Below are positions 13,501 to 24,590 of a DNA stretch of 64,000 nt, one piece after another. Origin of the DNA: Hyposmocoma kahamanoa (taxonomy: Eukaryota; Arthropoda; Insecta; Lepidoptera; Cosmopterigidae). Position 1 is the first letter of the stretch, and every line of letters begins with the position of its first letter. Position numbers and translations under genes: made by a program. Under the pieces are notes generated by a model. The model ran no database searches. It had not been told where the DNA came from and was given only the letters and a program-made list of their open reading frames with translations. The stretch covers positions 7,219,268-7,283,267 of the forward strand of contig NW_020653200.1 in the NCBI RefSeq assembly GCF_003589595.1, read 5' to 3'.

Positions 13501-16500
13501 ATCACCATATTGGTGAAACATTTTGATATTCAATAAAAATTTAAGTACTGCAACCTTAGGTACACAGTTATCATAACACTCACTTACCTTTCAGTTCTGT
13601 TGGTTAGCGAAATCTCATCCTGATTCCTTGACCCATCATTATCTAAAGAAATTATAACGAAAACTGGAACTGGCACTGGCGGCGCTGCCTGTAAACCATC
13701 GAGTATATAACCAGAAATAGAGACGAAATAAGGGCCATCCATCCCTGGTTACACACCAGGAAAATGGTCCTTATATCATTTTTAAATATCAACTCTCGTT
13801 GGCGCTGAAATCACAAAACGACTGATCTGTGTGTACGTCTCCGTATATTCCAAGAATATTTTGTATTTATTGTAATAAATACAATATCTCTAACTACGGG
13901 GTTCCATTCGGTGGTGCGGGTAAAACAACAAAACATCTAATGACAAAACAAACGGAATCGCATTTCATCGGTAATTAAATATGTAATTTTGCAATTTTGG
14001 TCCATTATAGCAAAGCTCAAGTTTAACCTATCAATTTGAAGTGAAACAATTGACGACTTCCGTCAATTGTTTCGAATTCAGGCTGGCCAATCGGAGCGCA
14101 GTTGTCACCATAATGATATGGCAGAATAGTTTTCAAACAAATTAAATGACATTTCGTCTCTATTTCTGGTTATATACTAGATGCTATAATATAACTCCCT
14201 AGTCCGACTTTCGAATCATCTTCATTCGTCACAATAAATTTAATAATTTTACATCAAACTCTCAATGATCAGAGTAACCTACCTACCAAATTTGAAATTT
14301 GTTATTGCCGTTTTATTCCCGTTCCTAATTTATAATGAAATAAAAGTACAAATTGATTCAAAACAATAACTATTTTTGTACAATTTTTGTAAAATAAGCA
14401 TAATTATACAAAATAAATGAAGGGCGATTCCCGTCTCGTTAAAGTGATCTTACTTACACACACACACTTTTCGCCTTCCACCGTCAACCAAAGGTTTTAA
14501 ATATGACGTCAATGTATCACGTTAGATAAGAACTACTTCAAAATCCAGCAATAGGTTAATTCTCGTTCTTTGTTTTTGCTATACATTCATCATAATGAAA
14601 ATTTTATCGACCTCGACGTCATTAATTTTGTTCGATGTAAATGTTACTATATGTTAGGTGCCGAAAAACGTATTTGTGGACTTAGTAGCAGTAGAGTTCC
14701 TTGTGAAAGAGGTCGTCCAGTGAACTACTGTCACCTTACTTATTTCTGCCGCCAAACAGTAATGTGAGCAGTACCTACTATGTTCCGGGCTTAAAGGGTA
14801 TAATTATTGGTGAAATTACAGGTACATGGGACTTACAATGTCAAATAAATAATACAATGTCAAGTATAAAGCTTCATTCGCATCATGCGTCTTTTAATTT
14901 GGCCGAGTATTACTTATTTACGGGAGTAGGCACCTTGGTCTCGGTCTTGGTCTTGTTTCAAGAGTCTCACAAGTCTTTCAATTACATATTGTCTCTTATC
15001 AAACGTTCATATTCTGTTGTTCTTACATAAAGTGACAATGAGGGTTGGTTCAGATTTTAGAACAACATGACATAGTAGGTTTATACCTAGAGTTTAGAGT
15101 GCGTTTTGATGTAGGTATAATGAAAGGCAAGCAAACGAAGAAAAATTCACTATATTTTTTAGATCATATTCGTTGATTATAATTTTATGCATAGCGCCTA
15201 GCTATGCTGAGATTAGTAAATAATAGGTATTAATTAGCGCATGTCATGGGTATAAGGTATGATCGCCGGTCGATCGGCGATCGTCTGTCGTAAGTCAGTT
15301 TTTGATTTTCAGTGTACATGTTATTAAAATTTGTTTCAACTTCACTAAGTAGTGCTATTTGCTTTTTGCTACACTTTTTATCACAGATACATGTGACACA
15401 TATTTTATGTGAGTAAAATACCACTTTACTTCAGAATACAACCATCGACACAACAGTTTATCGTTATAATATCCAACCAAATTGTTGTTAGAAAAAACCG
15501 TGGTTTTCATAGAATGTCTATTAATATCGGTATTGATTTGAAACCAAATGCATCAATTCCCAGCGATCATTTAGTTCGAAGTAGTTGCGAGACGCACGAG
15601 TCTCACAGACTCAGTCTAGTTCTAGCAAAATCTTGCATGGTCGTTCTCGATCTTGGTCTTGCTACAATTAGATGGTCTTGGTTTTACAAAAATACACGAA
15701 CAAGACCGAGATTGATTTTGGGCAACACCAATTTTAGTGTACTAGACACAATAACTCTTATTCATTGTTCTCATTTTTTTAAATTTCTGGCACCCTTTAT
15801 TTGAGAAGCTTTATATTTTCTTTGAACAGTTATTACTGGCGTACGAATCAAACACGTCCGAAAAAGCTGAGGACACTTAATTTAAACACAATCCTAACCA
15901 CCCTGTACTACATCCCTCCTCCTCACAACCCTACCTATGATAGGTAAAGTTACACATGTAATCTGCCTTTATTATAGGCTAGCCACACACTTCTCGGAAA
16001 CAGTTACACTACCAAAAAACAAAACTACCAAGGAGGATAGCCATATAAGATAAGATTACATAAGATAAGCCATAGGGCTTTAATCTGCCAAAAGCCTATC
16101 TAAAAGGACAGATAATTAAAATTCAAATATATTTTCTCATTAACTAACTTAATTAACATTAATTAAGCTAAAACTCTAGCTATTTAGGTAATCTAGCTAA
16201 ACTCTTTAACCATTTATTTCAATCTAAACCCTATTTAACCTAGCTCAATATAATGTTTATTTGAAAGAAAAAACATTACATCTCATTATAAAAAACAACA
16301 TTTCGAAATAAATAACAATATCCAAATTGTATGCTGTTAAGACAACATTTCAGGCCTGAACGACAACGTTTATGCAATAACGGCGTAATATTTTTATTTC
16401 AACTACGCTCTTGACGCATTTGACAACGCTTGCCACTTACGTCAACTTTTTTCTCTGTTTCTGTTATATTTACAGAGTATACATACTCCGACCTGTTCAA

Positions 16501-18893
16501 CGATACGTTATTACAACTTTTTGATACTGGCTTGAAAGAACAATTTTGTTTCCTCGACATGGCATCAGTCACAGAATTGAAAGAAATTTCAACATTGTCA
16601 TTTAAAGTAATTTTCGACAATGCAGAATTAATAATTGCCTCATTTCCCTTAAGAAATCTTGCCCCAAGATAAAAACTTCAACATCGTCTTGCACTACAAG
16701 TAATCTTGATGGATATTTGTTTCCGTTGATTGTCAACGACACTTTGGTGGACGTCTGCACTTTTAATGGCGTTCCGCCCACAGCACGCCATGGAAAATTC
16801 GTAGCATCTTCGATTTGTAAACGTAACTTTTCTGCTCAAGATTGAGAGAACACCGATACCGCAGGACCTGTATCCCCCAAAACATCACTTTTTACATCAT
16901 TAATAAAAAAGGGTTATAAAAGCCCTATCTAATACAAATTCCCTGAATGACCAGCTACGCCTTGATGTCTGATTTATGTTTTGTGTTTAGCGTTGTGACA
17001 GCTACTTTTTAATAAGAAACGAGGAATAATTTCATAAATAAAGATTTACTGTGAGCGTTCAATTTAAGATTTGTCTACAACTTTCTTGATGTTCATTTGA
17101 CAGCAACCTTCTATTATTTATACAATTTTAAATATAAATTAGTACAATCCTAACCAGTCTGTACTACAGTACCATAGAAAACCGAGGTGATAGAAAACTA
17201 CAACAAAAAAAAAAAGCAATTATGTCCTAGGAGCAACACATCAATCTTCACAGTTTGAATTCAACCCTATAATACCTCGTACGATAAAAACTTTAAAGTC
17301 CATGTGTCGTAACATTGTTTTCAAAAACATAAACAGATATATCGTATTTTCATTACAGCTGCAGAGCCCCTTGCAGCCAATGCAGCCCATGTCCATGAAT
17401 AGTTATAACCCCATTGGGGTCACTGCTTTGGGTAAGTTTAATTTTCGATCAGCAAAATAAACTTTAGTGTAGTAACTTTCTGTCGTGGTCGGTTTCTCAT
17501 GATTTTTTTAAAACTTTATTAGATTATTTCTACTCACTCAAACTTTTGTTTCGAGCACTGACTTCTGTTATCTTTGTGTTTTCTTTTGCACCAATATTAG
17601 TGCTGTTTCAATCACAAGTCTTCTATGCTTTGTCATATTTATTCTTAATTTGAATCTAGTTTCAAATACGACCAATGGTCATATTATATGTAATAGTATC
17701 TATAAAATTACAGACGGATCCCCTAGTCCGGGACCAGGGTATGCGCCGTCTTCTGGCGGGTTCTCTCCTAGTCGTCACCATGACATCGTAACGTCGTCTG
17801 ACACCGCGGTCTCTAGATTCCCTATCTGGTCCGAAGGTATTACAAATTTTTTAAATAAACTTTAACTATATTTCTTTATTTGAAAACTCGAAATAGTACC
17901 TACTTAGGTTCCATCGGTCCGTAAGTCAAATCCGACTTAGCAATATTTTTTTTTATTCCGTCAAGTCCTAGGCTAAATTAGTGAACCTCGTAACCTCCAT
18001 TAATGTCAACTTTTGAGTAAAGAAGTTGTACAAATTATATTTTAAGGCTTTAATTGCCAATATTGCGCTAGAAGAGTAAAAGAAGGGATTACGTTCAGAA
18101 ACTGAGTTACAAGGTGTTCAAATTTAGCCGACGAAGTGCTAATATAGGTTAACAACCGAATATTTGTATTGGGGTAGATTTTTCTTTTCTGCGAGCACCG
18201 CCATCTAATTGCTACGTCAGAATCACAAGAGTTACGCAAGTTTTATGTAGCATTTGTTTCGGTTTTGCCTTTTGGTCAGTGCAATCCGTGCGGGTTTCTA
18301 AATGAACCGATAGATGGCGCAACTACCAAAATACGATGTAGGCGCCACCCTAATGTTTACAGAAAGGAAGTTTTCTCAATTCTGTGTAACTTGTCTCCTG
18401 GATACAGGTTAGGCGGCGCTAAATGTCACGAATTGTCCTTTCATATTTATACAATTTTAGTTTTTTATAAGACAGCACTTTTATATACAATTTTCTGTGT
18501 TGCAACATGTAGAAGAAGACGTCTAGAAGAATATAAGCAATATAACATAGAGGCACAAAGATAAGTGCATTCTATGTACCAACTCTTTTTGTCTTTAGAC
18601 TAAGGAGAATTTTTGCAGGTGGATCGCCAAGTCCTAGTTCAGGATATGTGCCATCTAGCAGCTTCTCTCCGACGCGGAGGCATGAGGCTGATACATCTTC
18701 CGATGCTGCCGGCACACGCTTCTCTTTTTGGCCCGAAGGTGATAAATACATAACTTCTGATGATATACTTAATAATTTTTTTGGTGAAATGTTGATACAA
18801 ATAAATGTCCGTTTTTCTACAGTTGGCGTGAAAGAGGAAGCTTCGCCTAGCGTTGTATCTAATGGAGCACCGTACTCTAAATGGTTTACGTAG
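7382..18893 (+). CDS. FoxL2: FoxL2-type fork-head transcription factor (spliced, 5' end not found)
   Basis: Nuclear winged-helix DNA-binding transcription factor. Eight exons (7382-7538, 7610-7944, 8148-8373, 10115-10262, 17359-17431, 17714-17836, 18619-18738, 18823-18893) have AG/GT borders and join in one frame to 416 residues ending at TAG 18891. The fork-head domain covers about residues 87-185: [14 protein letters not shown], then [18 protein letters not shown] as recognition helix, then [18 protein letters not shown], closed by a basic wing ([10 protein letters not shown]). This combination is that of the FOXL2 subfamily. The rest is rich in Pro, Ser, Gly, Gln and Met, as in many activation or repression tails. 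The first exon here begins in phase 1, so an upstream exon is needed unless the in-frame ATG at 7357 is used. FOXL2 relatives control ovarian and follicle-cell programmes in animals; its role here is inferred. Confidence is high for the family, lower for the 5' structure. Confidence 0.93.
7610..7944 (+). CDS. FoxL2: FoxL2 exon carrying most of the fork-head domain
   Basis: Acceptor ATTTACAG, donor CTCG|GTGAGT. After a Thr/Ser/Lys-rich leader it encodes the fork-head from KPPYSYV (from 7713) to NYWTL. Helix H3, [15 protein letters not shown], is intact, with the Asn, Arg and His that contact DNA in this family. The domain is split from its C-terminal wing by the next intron (7945-8147), at phase 1. 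Confidence 0.92.
8148..8373 (+). CDS. FoxL2: FoxL2 exon with the C-terminal wing of the fork-head
   Basis: Acceptor TTGTTTTAG, donor GACAC|GTAAGT. The split codon gives Asp, then [19 protein letters not shown], the wing-2/basic tail that separates FoxL2 from most other Fox classes. A His/Pro/Tyr/Gly-rich stretch follows ([18 protein letters not shown]). Confidence 0.9.
9480..9600 (-). repeat. dispersed repeat family B, reverse copy
   Basis: GGTGGAATATTTTCTTCAAA, TTGAAATGGGACCAATCCTG and TACCCTCTTTTGATTCAC read in reverse as the 3' half of family B. Confidence 0.55.
9776..9960 (+). mobile_element. tRNA-derived SINE, second family
   Basis: Head GGTGGCCTAGCAGGCTGCG and box B GGTTTCGATTCCCGG, then body CAATTTGGAAAATTTACAT and CGTTGCTATGGTACTTATAG. 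A reverse copy is at 23960-24148. It lies in the FoxL2 intron 8374-10114. Confidence 0.65.
10115..10262 (+). CDS. FoxL2: FoxL2 exon, low-complexity tail
   Basis: Acceptor CTCCTTTCCAG, donor GGGCAG|GTGAGG. It encodes a Ser/Gly/Pro/His/Gln-rich segment ([19 protein letters not shown]). It enters in phase 2 and leaves in phase 0. No other domain is visible. Confidence 0.82.
10771..10985. mobile_element. MITE-like element with imperfect inverted ends
   Basis: ACATATTTAGAGGAACGCTAAA (about 10778) and, inverted, GGATATTTAGAGGACCACTAAAG (about 10975) form ends of roughly 22 bp with a few mismatches around about 160 bp of non-coding DNA in the FoxL2 intron. Confidence 0.5.
11460..11690 (+). mobile_element. 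BEL/Pao-type integrase remnant
   Basis: The plus strand encodes [18 protein letters not shown], the start of an integrase core around the first catalytic Asp. After a frameshift comes [14 protein letters not shown], a degraded form of the second-Asp block (normally SDNGTNF-GAN). It lies in the large FoxL2 intron, in the same orientation as the gene. No LTRs were seen. Confidence 0.6.
11974..12022. repeat. perfect 22-bp hairpin
   Basis: Positions 11974-11995 and 12001-12022 are exact reverse complements (GTTAGTGACTTTATTGATTG is the core) with a 5-nt loop GGAGT. It sits in the FoxL2 7.1-kb intron, beside the decayed BEL/Pao integrase. Confidence 0.8.
12440..12560 (-). repeat. dispersed repeat family B, reverse copy
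   Basis: CTAGAATATTTACTTCAAAT, TTAAATGGAACCACTGCTAA and AACGAATTGGTTCACAATTT match family B in reverse. Confidence 0.55.
13360..13465 (+). mobile_element. tRNA-derived SINE, third family
   Basis: TTGGCTTAGTTTGCTAGGAG (box A-like), CACTTCGAATCCGGCCGG (box B-like), tail GATCGAAGGAATTTTTCTAA and TCCGATCTTTATATTAATAA. Relatives in reverse lie at 31683-31790 and 42236-42335. Confidence 0.55.
13698..14182. mobile_element. MITE-like element with perfect 28-bp inverted ends
   Basis: Positions 13702-13729 and 14151-14178 are perfect inverted copies (ATATAACCAGAAATAGAGAC is the core). With one mismatch the match extends to CATC at both outer edges. The 485-bp element holds a second perfect 13-bp hairpin at 14043-14073. 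It is non-coding. Superfamily not assigned. Confidence 0.7.
14690..14855 (-). repeat. dispersed repeat family A, partial reverse copy
   Basis: TTATTTCTGCCGCCAAACAG, CAGTAATGTGAGCAGTACC and GGTGAAATTACAGGTACATG match the right-hand part of family A in reverse. Confidence 0.5.
16399..16885 (-). mobile_element. LTR-retrotransposon protease (retropepsin) remnant
   Basis: The minus strand from about 16885 encodes [14 protein letters not shown], a D-T-G active-site motif, then a stop (TGA). About 70 residues later comes [14 protein letters not shown], the ILG-x-DFL block that closes retropepsins. The frame continues into a Ser/Asn-rich linker (16620-16399). No reverse transcriptase follows. It lies antisense in the FoxL2 intron. 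Confidence 0.62.
17359..17431 (+). CDS. FoxL2: FoxL2 exon, Gln/Met/Pro-rich
   Basis: A 73-nt exon after a 7.1-kb intron. Acceptor TTTTCATTACAG, donor TTTGG|GTAAGT. It encodes [20 protein letters not shown]. It starts in phase 0, matching the CAG end of the previous exon, and ends in phase 1, matching both duplicated exons that follow. Confidence 0.8.
17714..17836 (+). CDS. FoxL2: FoxL2 duplicated exon, copy 1
   Basis: A 123-nt phase 1-1 exon (acceptor AAATTACAG, donor CCGAAG|GTATTA). It encodes a segment starting [18 protein letters not shown] and ending with FPIWSEG. It is clearly related to the exon at 18619: same length apart from one codon, same phases, and about 25 of 41 residues identical by eye. 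It can be skipped without changing frame. Confidence 0.82.
18619..18738 (+). CDS. FoxL2: FoxL2 duplicated exon, copy 2
   Basis: A 120-nt phase 1-1 exon (acceptor TTTTTGCAG, donor CCCGAAG|GTGATA). It encodes a segment starting [18 protein letters not shown] and ending with FSFWPEG, the partner of the exon at 17714. The two may be used together or as alternatives; the sequence alone cannot tell. Confidence 0.82.
18823..18893 (+). CDS. FoxL2: FoxL2 last coding exon
   Basis: Acceptor TTTTTCTACAG. It encodes [20 protein letters not shown] and a few residues more, ending at TAG 18891-18893. The VKEE stretch resembles a sumoylation consensus (hydrophobic-Lys-x-Glu), which is plausible for a Fox factor but not proven. 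A possible weak polyadenylation signal (ATTAAA) lies near 19062. Confidence 0.83.
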
Positions 18894-19652
18894 TCACCAA
18901 AGCTGGAGGGAAATACAAGACTAAGAATATTAAGTTTTATGCACTTCGTGTGGTATAATACGATTTACAATGGAATTAGAATTGATTGTAATGTAAAAAT
19001 TGATATAGTGTTCAATGTATGTATAATGTAAGTAGGCGTGTATATTAATTGGTAGGATGTTATTAAAAAGCCTATTGCAATTCAGTAACACATAAACAAA
19101 GTGAGGCGCATATAATTTGTGGTTATATTTTTATGGCCGGGTAATATATAGTCAACAGCAACTCAAGTGTAACTTAGAGAATTATCTCACGCGCAAAACA
19201 TTGAAATATACCTCTTAGAAAAAAAGGAACAACTCTAATGCGAGAAAAAAAGGATGAAACTGTTTATAATGTATTTAATTCAAAATACGTTTCTTTGTAT
19301 CTTTTTGCTATTAGATGATAAGCATATTTTTACTAGATGGATTATTAAAGGCAATGGCGGAATAAGAGTGTATTTTGACGGCCTGCTTTCCAATAGCACC
19401 ACAACTGTAGGATAGCTGTTGAAATGCAGCTGGTACGCTACAACGCCTCTGATTCACTGCTAGTTGGCGTTGGTGATGGAGTTGCTTTGTTTTTTGCCAG
19501 CATAACACAACTAATTCGGTTAATTCGATACAGCTCGTGTAACTAGCCTCAAAAGGAGAAGCAAGGCTCCATTTACCGCGGACTGGAAGGGAATGAAACG
19601 GAATTTTTTGAACTAAATTGTACATAGCATAATGAACTTTGTACGTTATGTA

Positions 19653-19775
19653 AATTGTACAATGTAACAACTAGATACGATACAATAACTACGGAAATTC
19701 CCGAAGCTGCGCGAGAATTCTCTCGAAAACGCGCGACCGGTGTTTTGGTTCGTATCTAGTTTGTATGTTATACAA
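19653..19775. repeat. imperfect inverted repeat around a GC-rich core
   Basis: AACTAGATACGA (19669-19680) and TCGTATCTAGTT (19750-19761) are perfect 12-bp inverted copies, with looser pairing extending outward on both sides. The loop contains GCGCGAGAATTCTCTCG. Confidence 0.5.
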
Positions 19776-22062
19776 GTTCATTAAGCTATGGTTATAAAAA
19801 TTGCCTTCCAAATTTAAGTAAAAGGCGCCTAATGAATGTTTAGAAACATTATTTACATTGATTATTATTCACAAGATCGATTCTTTTCAGTCTCCAATAG
19901 CTGCGTTGTTTTGTTTCATATGAAATCTTTTGTCATAATTTTAAGGTCCATTAATTTGATAGCATTCTTATGTTATCTTCCCATAGTCTTCTCGCAATGT
20001 CTTCAAGTGATTTTAACGTGAGTGTGTTACTCTTGTTTTGCTATAGACTATGTATTGGTCATTCTGCCGGATGTAGGATCCCACCGCTTAGAAAAAAATA
20101 CAGCCTGGTGTCTTTGTTAAGATAAAAGCTAACGTCAGTTATAATGAAGCAGGAGTCTTAGGCAGTGATGTTTGTCAATGTTTATCTCTGTGAACTTGGA
20201 ATTAGAATGTATTGGCTTTTCTTAAGTGCTGTCAATAGTTGGAACCTAACCTTCGGTTGTGAAATTGGGCCCATGTTTTCGAGTGCAACGTTTTTCTGAT
20301 TTAACTTCGTATGAGGGGTATATACCAGTAGTTCTTTCACCATGTGACTACGTATTTTGGTAACAGTTGTATATACAATGTTAATCTAATTACACTGCAT
20401 GCAAAGGGTTGGGTCCAGCTACAAACATGAATAACTTTCACCTTGTTGGTACAAATCAGCTGTTAAATGTCCAGAACTACTGGGACAAATCCAGCATGAA
20501 TATTTGCGTAGTCGTCTTTCAAATATTACATGATCAGATAATTAAAATACACTTACTGACAATAACTTCGAATCGCATGTGAAATATGGCACGACCATAA
20601 AATAATACATGTTGTAGAAAACTTAACAAGGCATCGCAGGATTGAAAACACTTGGATTTGTCACGTTTTAAGCTCCGAATACAAGAAACAACTCTGGTAA
20701 TAACGAAACCAGGTTTCTGAAATTGATATAGATAGGTATGTTGTAAACAATACATTATCAAAAATTTCTTTCTTTAAGCTCAAACTCGAAGTTTACAGTT
20801 TAAAAATGACAGGTGTCCCGAATTCATTGCCAGTGAGTGTACAGTGTGCCAATAAGAGTCCTGGGAAACTAACATGGGAATATTTTTATTTAAATAACAA
20901 GATAAATGGTGGAAAGTTTTCGTGAATTGTATGTATTTGTGGTTATATAATTTACGTATATAAGCTAAGTGGCACTCAGTGCTTTCTATGTCTTGTTTTT
21001 AAGTTTTATTAATCTTATTAACTAAATTCAGTGCCGATCAACTGAACCTATATATTTTTTTTATTTGATGTCTTGCGCAATATTCGCTTGATTATTTACC
21101 CTTTGTTTCTTTGTTGATATATTTATCGAAGTGTTTTCCATTTCAATTGTTACATAAGTATTTTACCATACAAATCTATGCAATATCTGTGCCCATATCT
21201 GAGCTATGCGTTTGTTTTCGAGCATTTATTTCACTCGGTGACAATGATGATGTTTGTTGATTTCTAAAGAAGTGTGTTATATTAATATTTTAACAAATTA
21301 TCTATAATTCCATGCGATTTCAAACAGGGTAATGCATTAACACGTCGTATTTTATGTGACAGTGAGTGGTAACATTTGTAGATTGTGGGCGGTTTGGATT
21401 GGTTTTGGTTCTAATACGAATTTTTCAAAGGATATTGTTTACAATATTATTGCATAACGAAATTTATTTACTCGGTCATAATATTTCAAATATTTATTGA
21501 AGGCCTAGCGGTAAATAAAGCTTTAATTCAAATTGTTTCTATGTCTTAGCAACCACATGACATGAAGATGAAAATTATACACACAATATTATTAGTATAG
21601 TGACCGGAAATAGGAGCTTCTTTTTGTCGCTTAAAATAGTGTGAGTGTCGTAAAACGACTGAATAAAGGGAGATTTTCAGATATTTGTTCAATTCCATAA
21701 ATCGAAACAATAAAATGTCAATAACACTAATCAAGAACCACCGACTTCCTGATGGGTTAGATTCGTTTGTGAAAATTGCAAATTGAGAGTTAATACCTAA
21801 TTTACGATTTATTTATGGGTCGACAGAGTTACTTTTTCCGTGTCAAGTGTGAAACAATACTTTCACATAATATTCTCACATATTTTATTATTATTATTAT
21901 TATCATTACTTTGTTATAATTGCAATTATCAAACACGGCACAGTAAATTTTTCGAAATTTAATGTGCGGAATTTAGAATGAAATTTCGTTCAGCTTAGTT
22001 TACTGCGTTCGTTCTCCGTGGTTTACACTGGTATGGTGGCAACGGAAATGTTTTGCAATGTA

Positions 22063-22165
22063 CAGTCAGTAGCACATCAAATGTGACACTTTGAATTTGC
22101 ACCGAAGCGGCTTAGAGTTGGAAGTTAAATCTTAATCTTCTGTCAAACTTGATGTGCTCCTAATA
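22063..22165. mobile_element. diverged relative of the 41.86-kb foldback MITE
   Basis: Left arm CAGTCAGTAGCACATCAAAT, right arm GTCAAACTTGATGTGCTCCT; same size and arm sequence theme as the element at 41856, with more decay. Confidence 0.4.
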
Positions 22166-23959
22166 CTATATCAATTAAGATTTTTGTTCGTATTAATGTT
22201 GAAGGGTTACGACGAAAAATCTAAGTTGATAACTGATTCTTGCCTTCCGGTTAAAGGTTGAGACTTATAAACCAAACTTAAACTAACAACGAGAATCGAC
22301 TTCATCTAGCAAGCGTGAAGGTTGTCTTTTTTTAATAGTGCAAGTGAAATTTGTAAAAGTCGGACAAAGTTTGAAGTTTTAAAAACAAATTGGCGACTCA
22401 GACTTTAAAAAGTTTACTTGATAGTTTTGTTTACTTGATATACACTTGCCTAAGCGACTTTAGAACTGTAGGTTTTAAAAAAAGTCGAAGTTTGTTTTAT
22501 AAATCTCAGAATAAGATATTTTATGATTTTGGTAATAGCTTTCTGATATGCCTTGCATAACGTGGTGCGGGATTATGGCTTTAATGTTTTTTCTTATGTG
22601 CACCCAATAACCAGTGGAATTTGGGCATTTTGTGTAAAATGTAATTATGGAAATAACATTCGCAGCTTATTTAAATATTCTTCCGTCTTGCCGGTTCGGT
22701 TTTACATCTACGACCTTAAGCGACCTTACAATGTCTGCGGCTGTAAGAATGCCCTTATTTGTTGTATCGTTCACGGCTCTAGAAAACTTGAGTTTTACAC
22801 ACTGATGTATCAAATATTACTTGCATGTACAAACAATCTTCAACTATTATAAGGGATTAATTAAACTATTACTATGTCTTTTAGTATTTATTTTTTTTAA
22901 AAAAACATTTCGCAATGTCGGAATACACCATTAAATAGTGTTCCGGCGTAAAATTCACAATGAGAACAATGTCGGTTTATTACTGGTTTTATACGTGTTG
23001 GATATATTTTTTATATTTACATAGAACAACAATATTTCACATGATTGGAAGTCACCATTAAATAGTGTTCTAGCTTAAAATAAACTTATAGATATATATA
23101 CTTTTGAGAACATGATACATATTTGTAACATACCAAGTCAATTTTATATTTACTATCCTATATCTAGTTTATCTTAATGTAACATACTATAAATACGTCT
23201 TAAAATTAGACATTCAGTAGGTAAATACTTAACGTATTTTTGGATGATGTTTACATCTACTCTACCAGAATATTATGATGAGTTATACTAAATGGGAGAA
23301 TATCAATATGACTTCACTGACTGGTGAAACAATAACTGCGAATGCAATTCTGGTTGCAATTTAAGTAACATACATTGCAAACTTCATACATAAAGTGTTT
23401 GTCAAGAATACTACACCTTATAATAAGTAGGTAGCATTAAAAAGTAATTACTTAGAATTAACGTCGATATTTGAAGAATGTTGAAAAATCATAACTATCA
23501 CGAACTTTTTTCCAATTAGGTTGTTCATCGAGTTACGTTTTAGAAAACTAGAAACGTTTTTAAATATTTTGGTCAACTAAATTCTGATAAAGCTGTAAAC
23601 ATCATTCGGATATTTGAAAATAGTTTTTATGAATGGAGTTTTAAACAAGAGTCCTTATCTACCCGTGTATTATATGCACAATACTGACAATAATTTAGAT
23701 AAACAAATGGAGTAGTCCAACGCATAAGTTGTATGTGGTTCTACTACATACTAAAGCTATCAAATCCAATCAATGAAACAATATCGCATTTTGACACTTT
23801 ATAAAGCTAAGTAGGTACTATATTGACACAAAATCTTACACATATTCTTGCATGAGTTTCCTTACATGTTTAAAAAGACGAAGTTTCTTGTATGTAATCA
23901 GATTCAAATTTTTTTGTTTCGGTTTCAGTGAAAAATCAGGTTTTCTGACTTGTGGTATC

Positions 23960-24148
23960 TGGACTCAAATTAGGAAATTGTACTATGAGTACCATAGCAA
24001 TAGAATTCACTAGGGCACTACCCAGAACGCTCAGACCACAGAACTAATTAAAATTCATTTTCCAAATTCGTGCAACCGGGAATCAAATCCGGGACCTCGT
24101 CGTCCAGTGCTCACAGTGTAAACAGTTGGGTCACCGAGGTTGTTAACA
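23960..24148 (-). mobile_element. tRNA-derived SINE, second family, reverse copy
   Basis: On the minus strand: CTCGGTGACCCAACTG (box A region), GAGGTCCCGGATTTGATTCC (box B), then AATTTGGAAAATGAATTTT and ATTGCTATGGTACTCATAGT. It matches 9776-9960 along its length. Confidence 0.65.
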
Positions 24149-24590
24149 ACTTAATAGTACATGTGAGTGTCTAGGTTTGTTTTTGTTATGAAACCTTACA
24201 ATTCGCAGTATTAATATATGCTGCATAATGCTTATACGTTATTTTGGTCATTGTAGATATTTACTATTCACAATGTCTCGTTTAATCATGACTAGATAAT
24301 GCCGATAGCAAACATGTCAAAATCACTTCCAAAATGTCTGCAATATTTCTGAATGCGTAAAAACTCTATTCCACTTTAATTAATCATTTTAGGTTGTGGT
24401 TGCAGGAAATCATGGTTAATTTGCGAGTGTGCCAATGTGCGAATACTGAATATTTTGTAAGTATAATCCTCGAGGTATCAAAAATAATTTCAGTAATTAC
24501 ATTTTATAAAAATAAGAAATCACCTTCAAAGGAAAGGTATTGGCTTCCCTCCTTCCAATTTACTTACTTTGTTCGAATTTTTAGCTCCGT

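Larger units (their letters stand above)
10263..17358 (+). other. FoxL2: FoxL2 intron of 7.1 kb loaded with transposon remains
   Basis: Between donor CAG|GTGAGG and acceptor CATTACAG. It holds MITEs (10771, 13698), an integrase fragment (11460), a perfect hairpin (11974), SINE and dispersed repeats, and a retropepsin remnant (16399-16885). The 131-codon frame at 15409 has no family features. Confidence 0.7.
18894..24590. other. intergenic stretch between convergent FoxL2 and CNG genes
   Basis: Begins with the FoxL2 3' UTR, whose end is not defined. Contains a microsatellite (TTA)n near 21885, a small MITE (22063), an ACACCATTAAATAGTGTT phrase repeated at 22925 and 23045, and a SINE (23960). 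No gene seen. Confidence 0.6.

Noticed and set aside
15409..15804. 131-codon open frame in the FoxL2 intron
   Set aside because: No domain, no splice or promoter support, and it contains CTTGGTCTTG-type repeats.
19311..19670. 119-codon minus-strand open frame
   Set aside because: No recognisable family, and it overlaps an inverted repeat. Probably chance, though a short unknown gene cannot be excluded.
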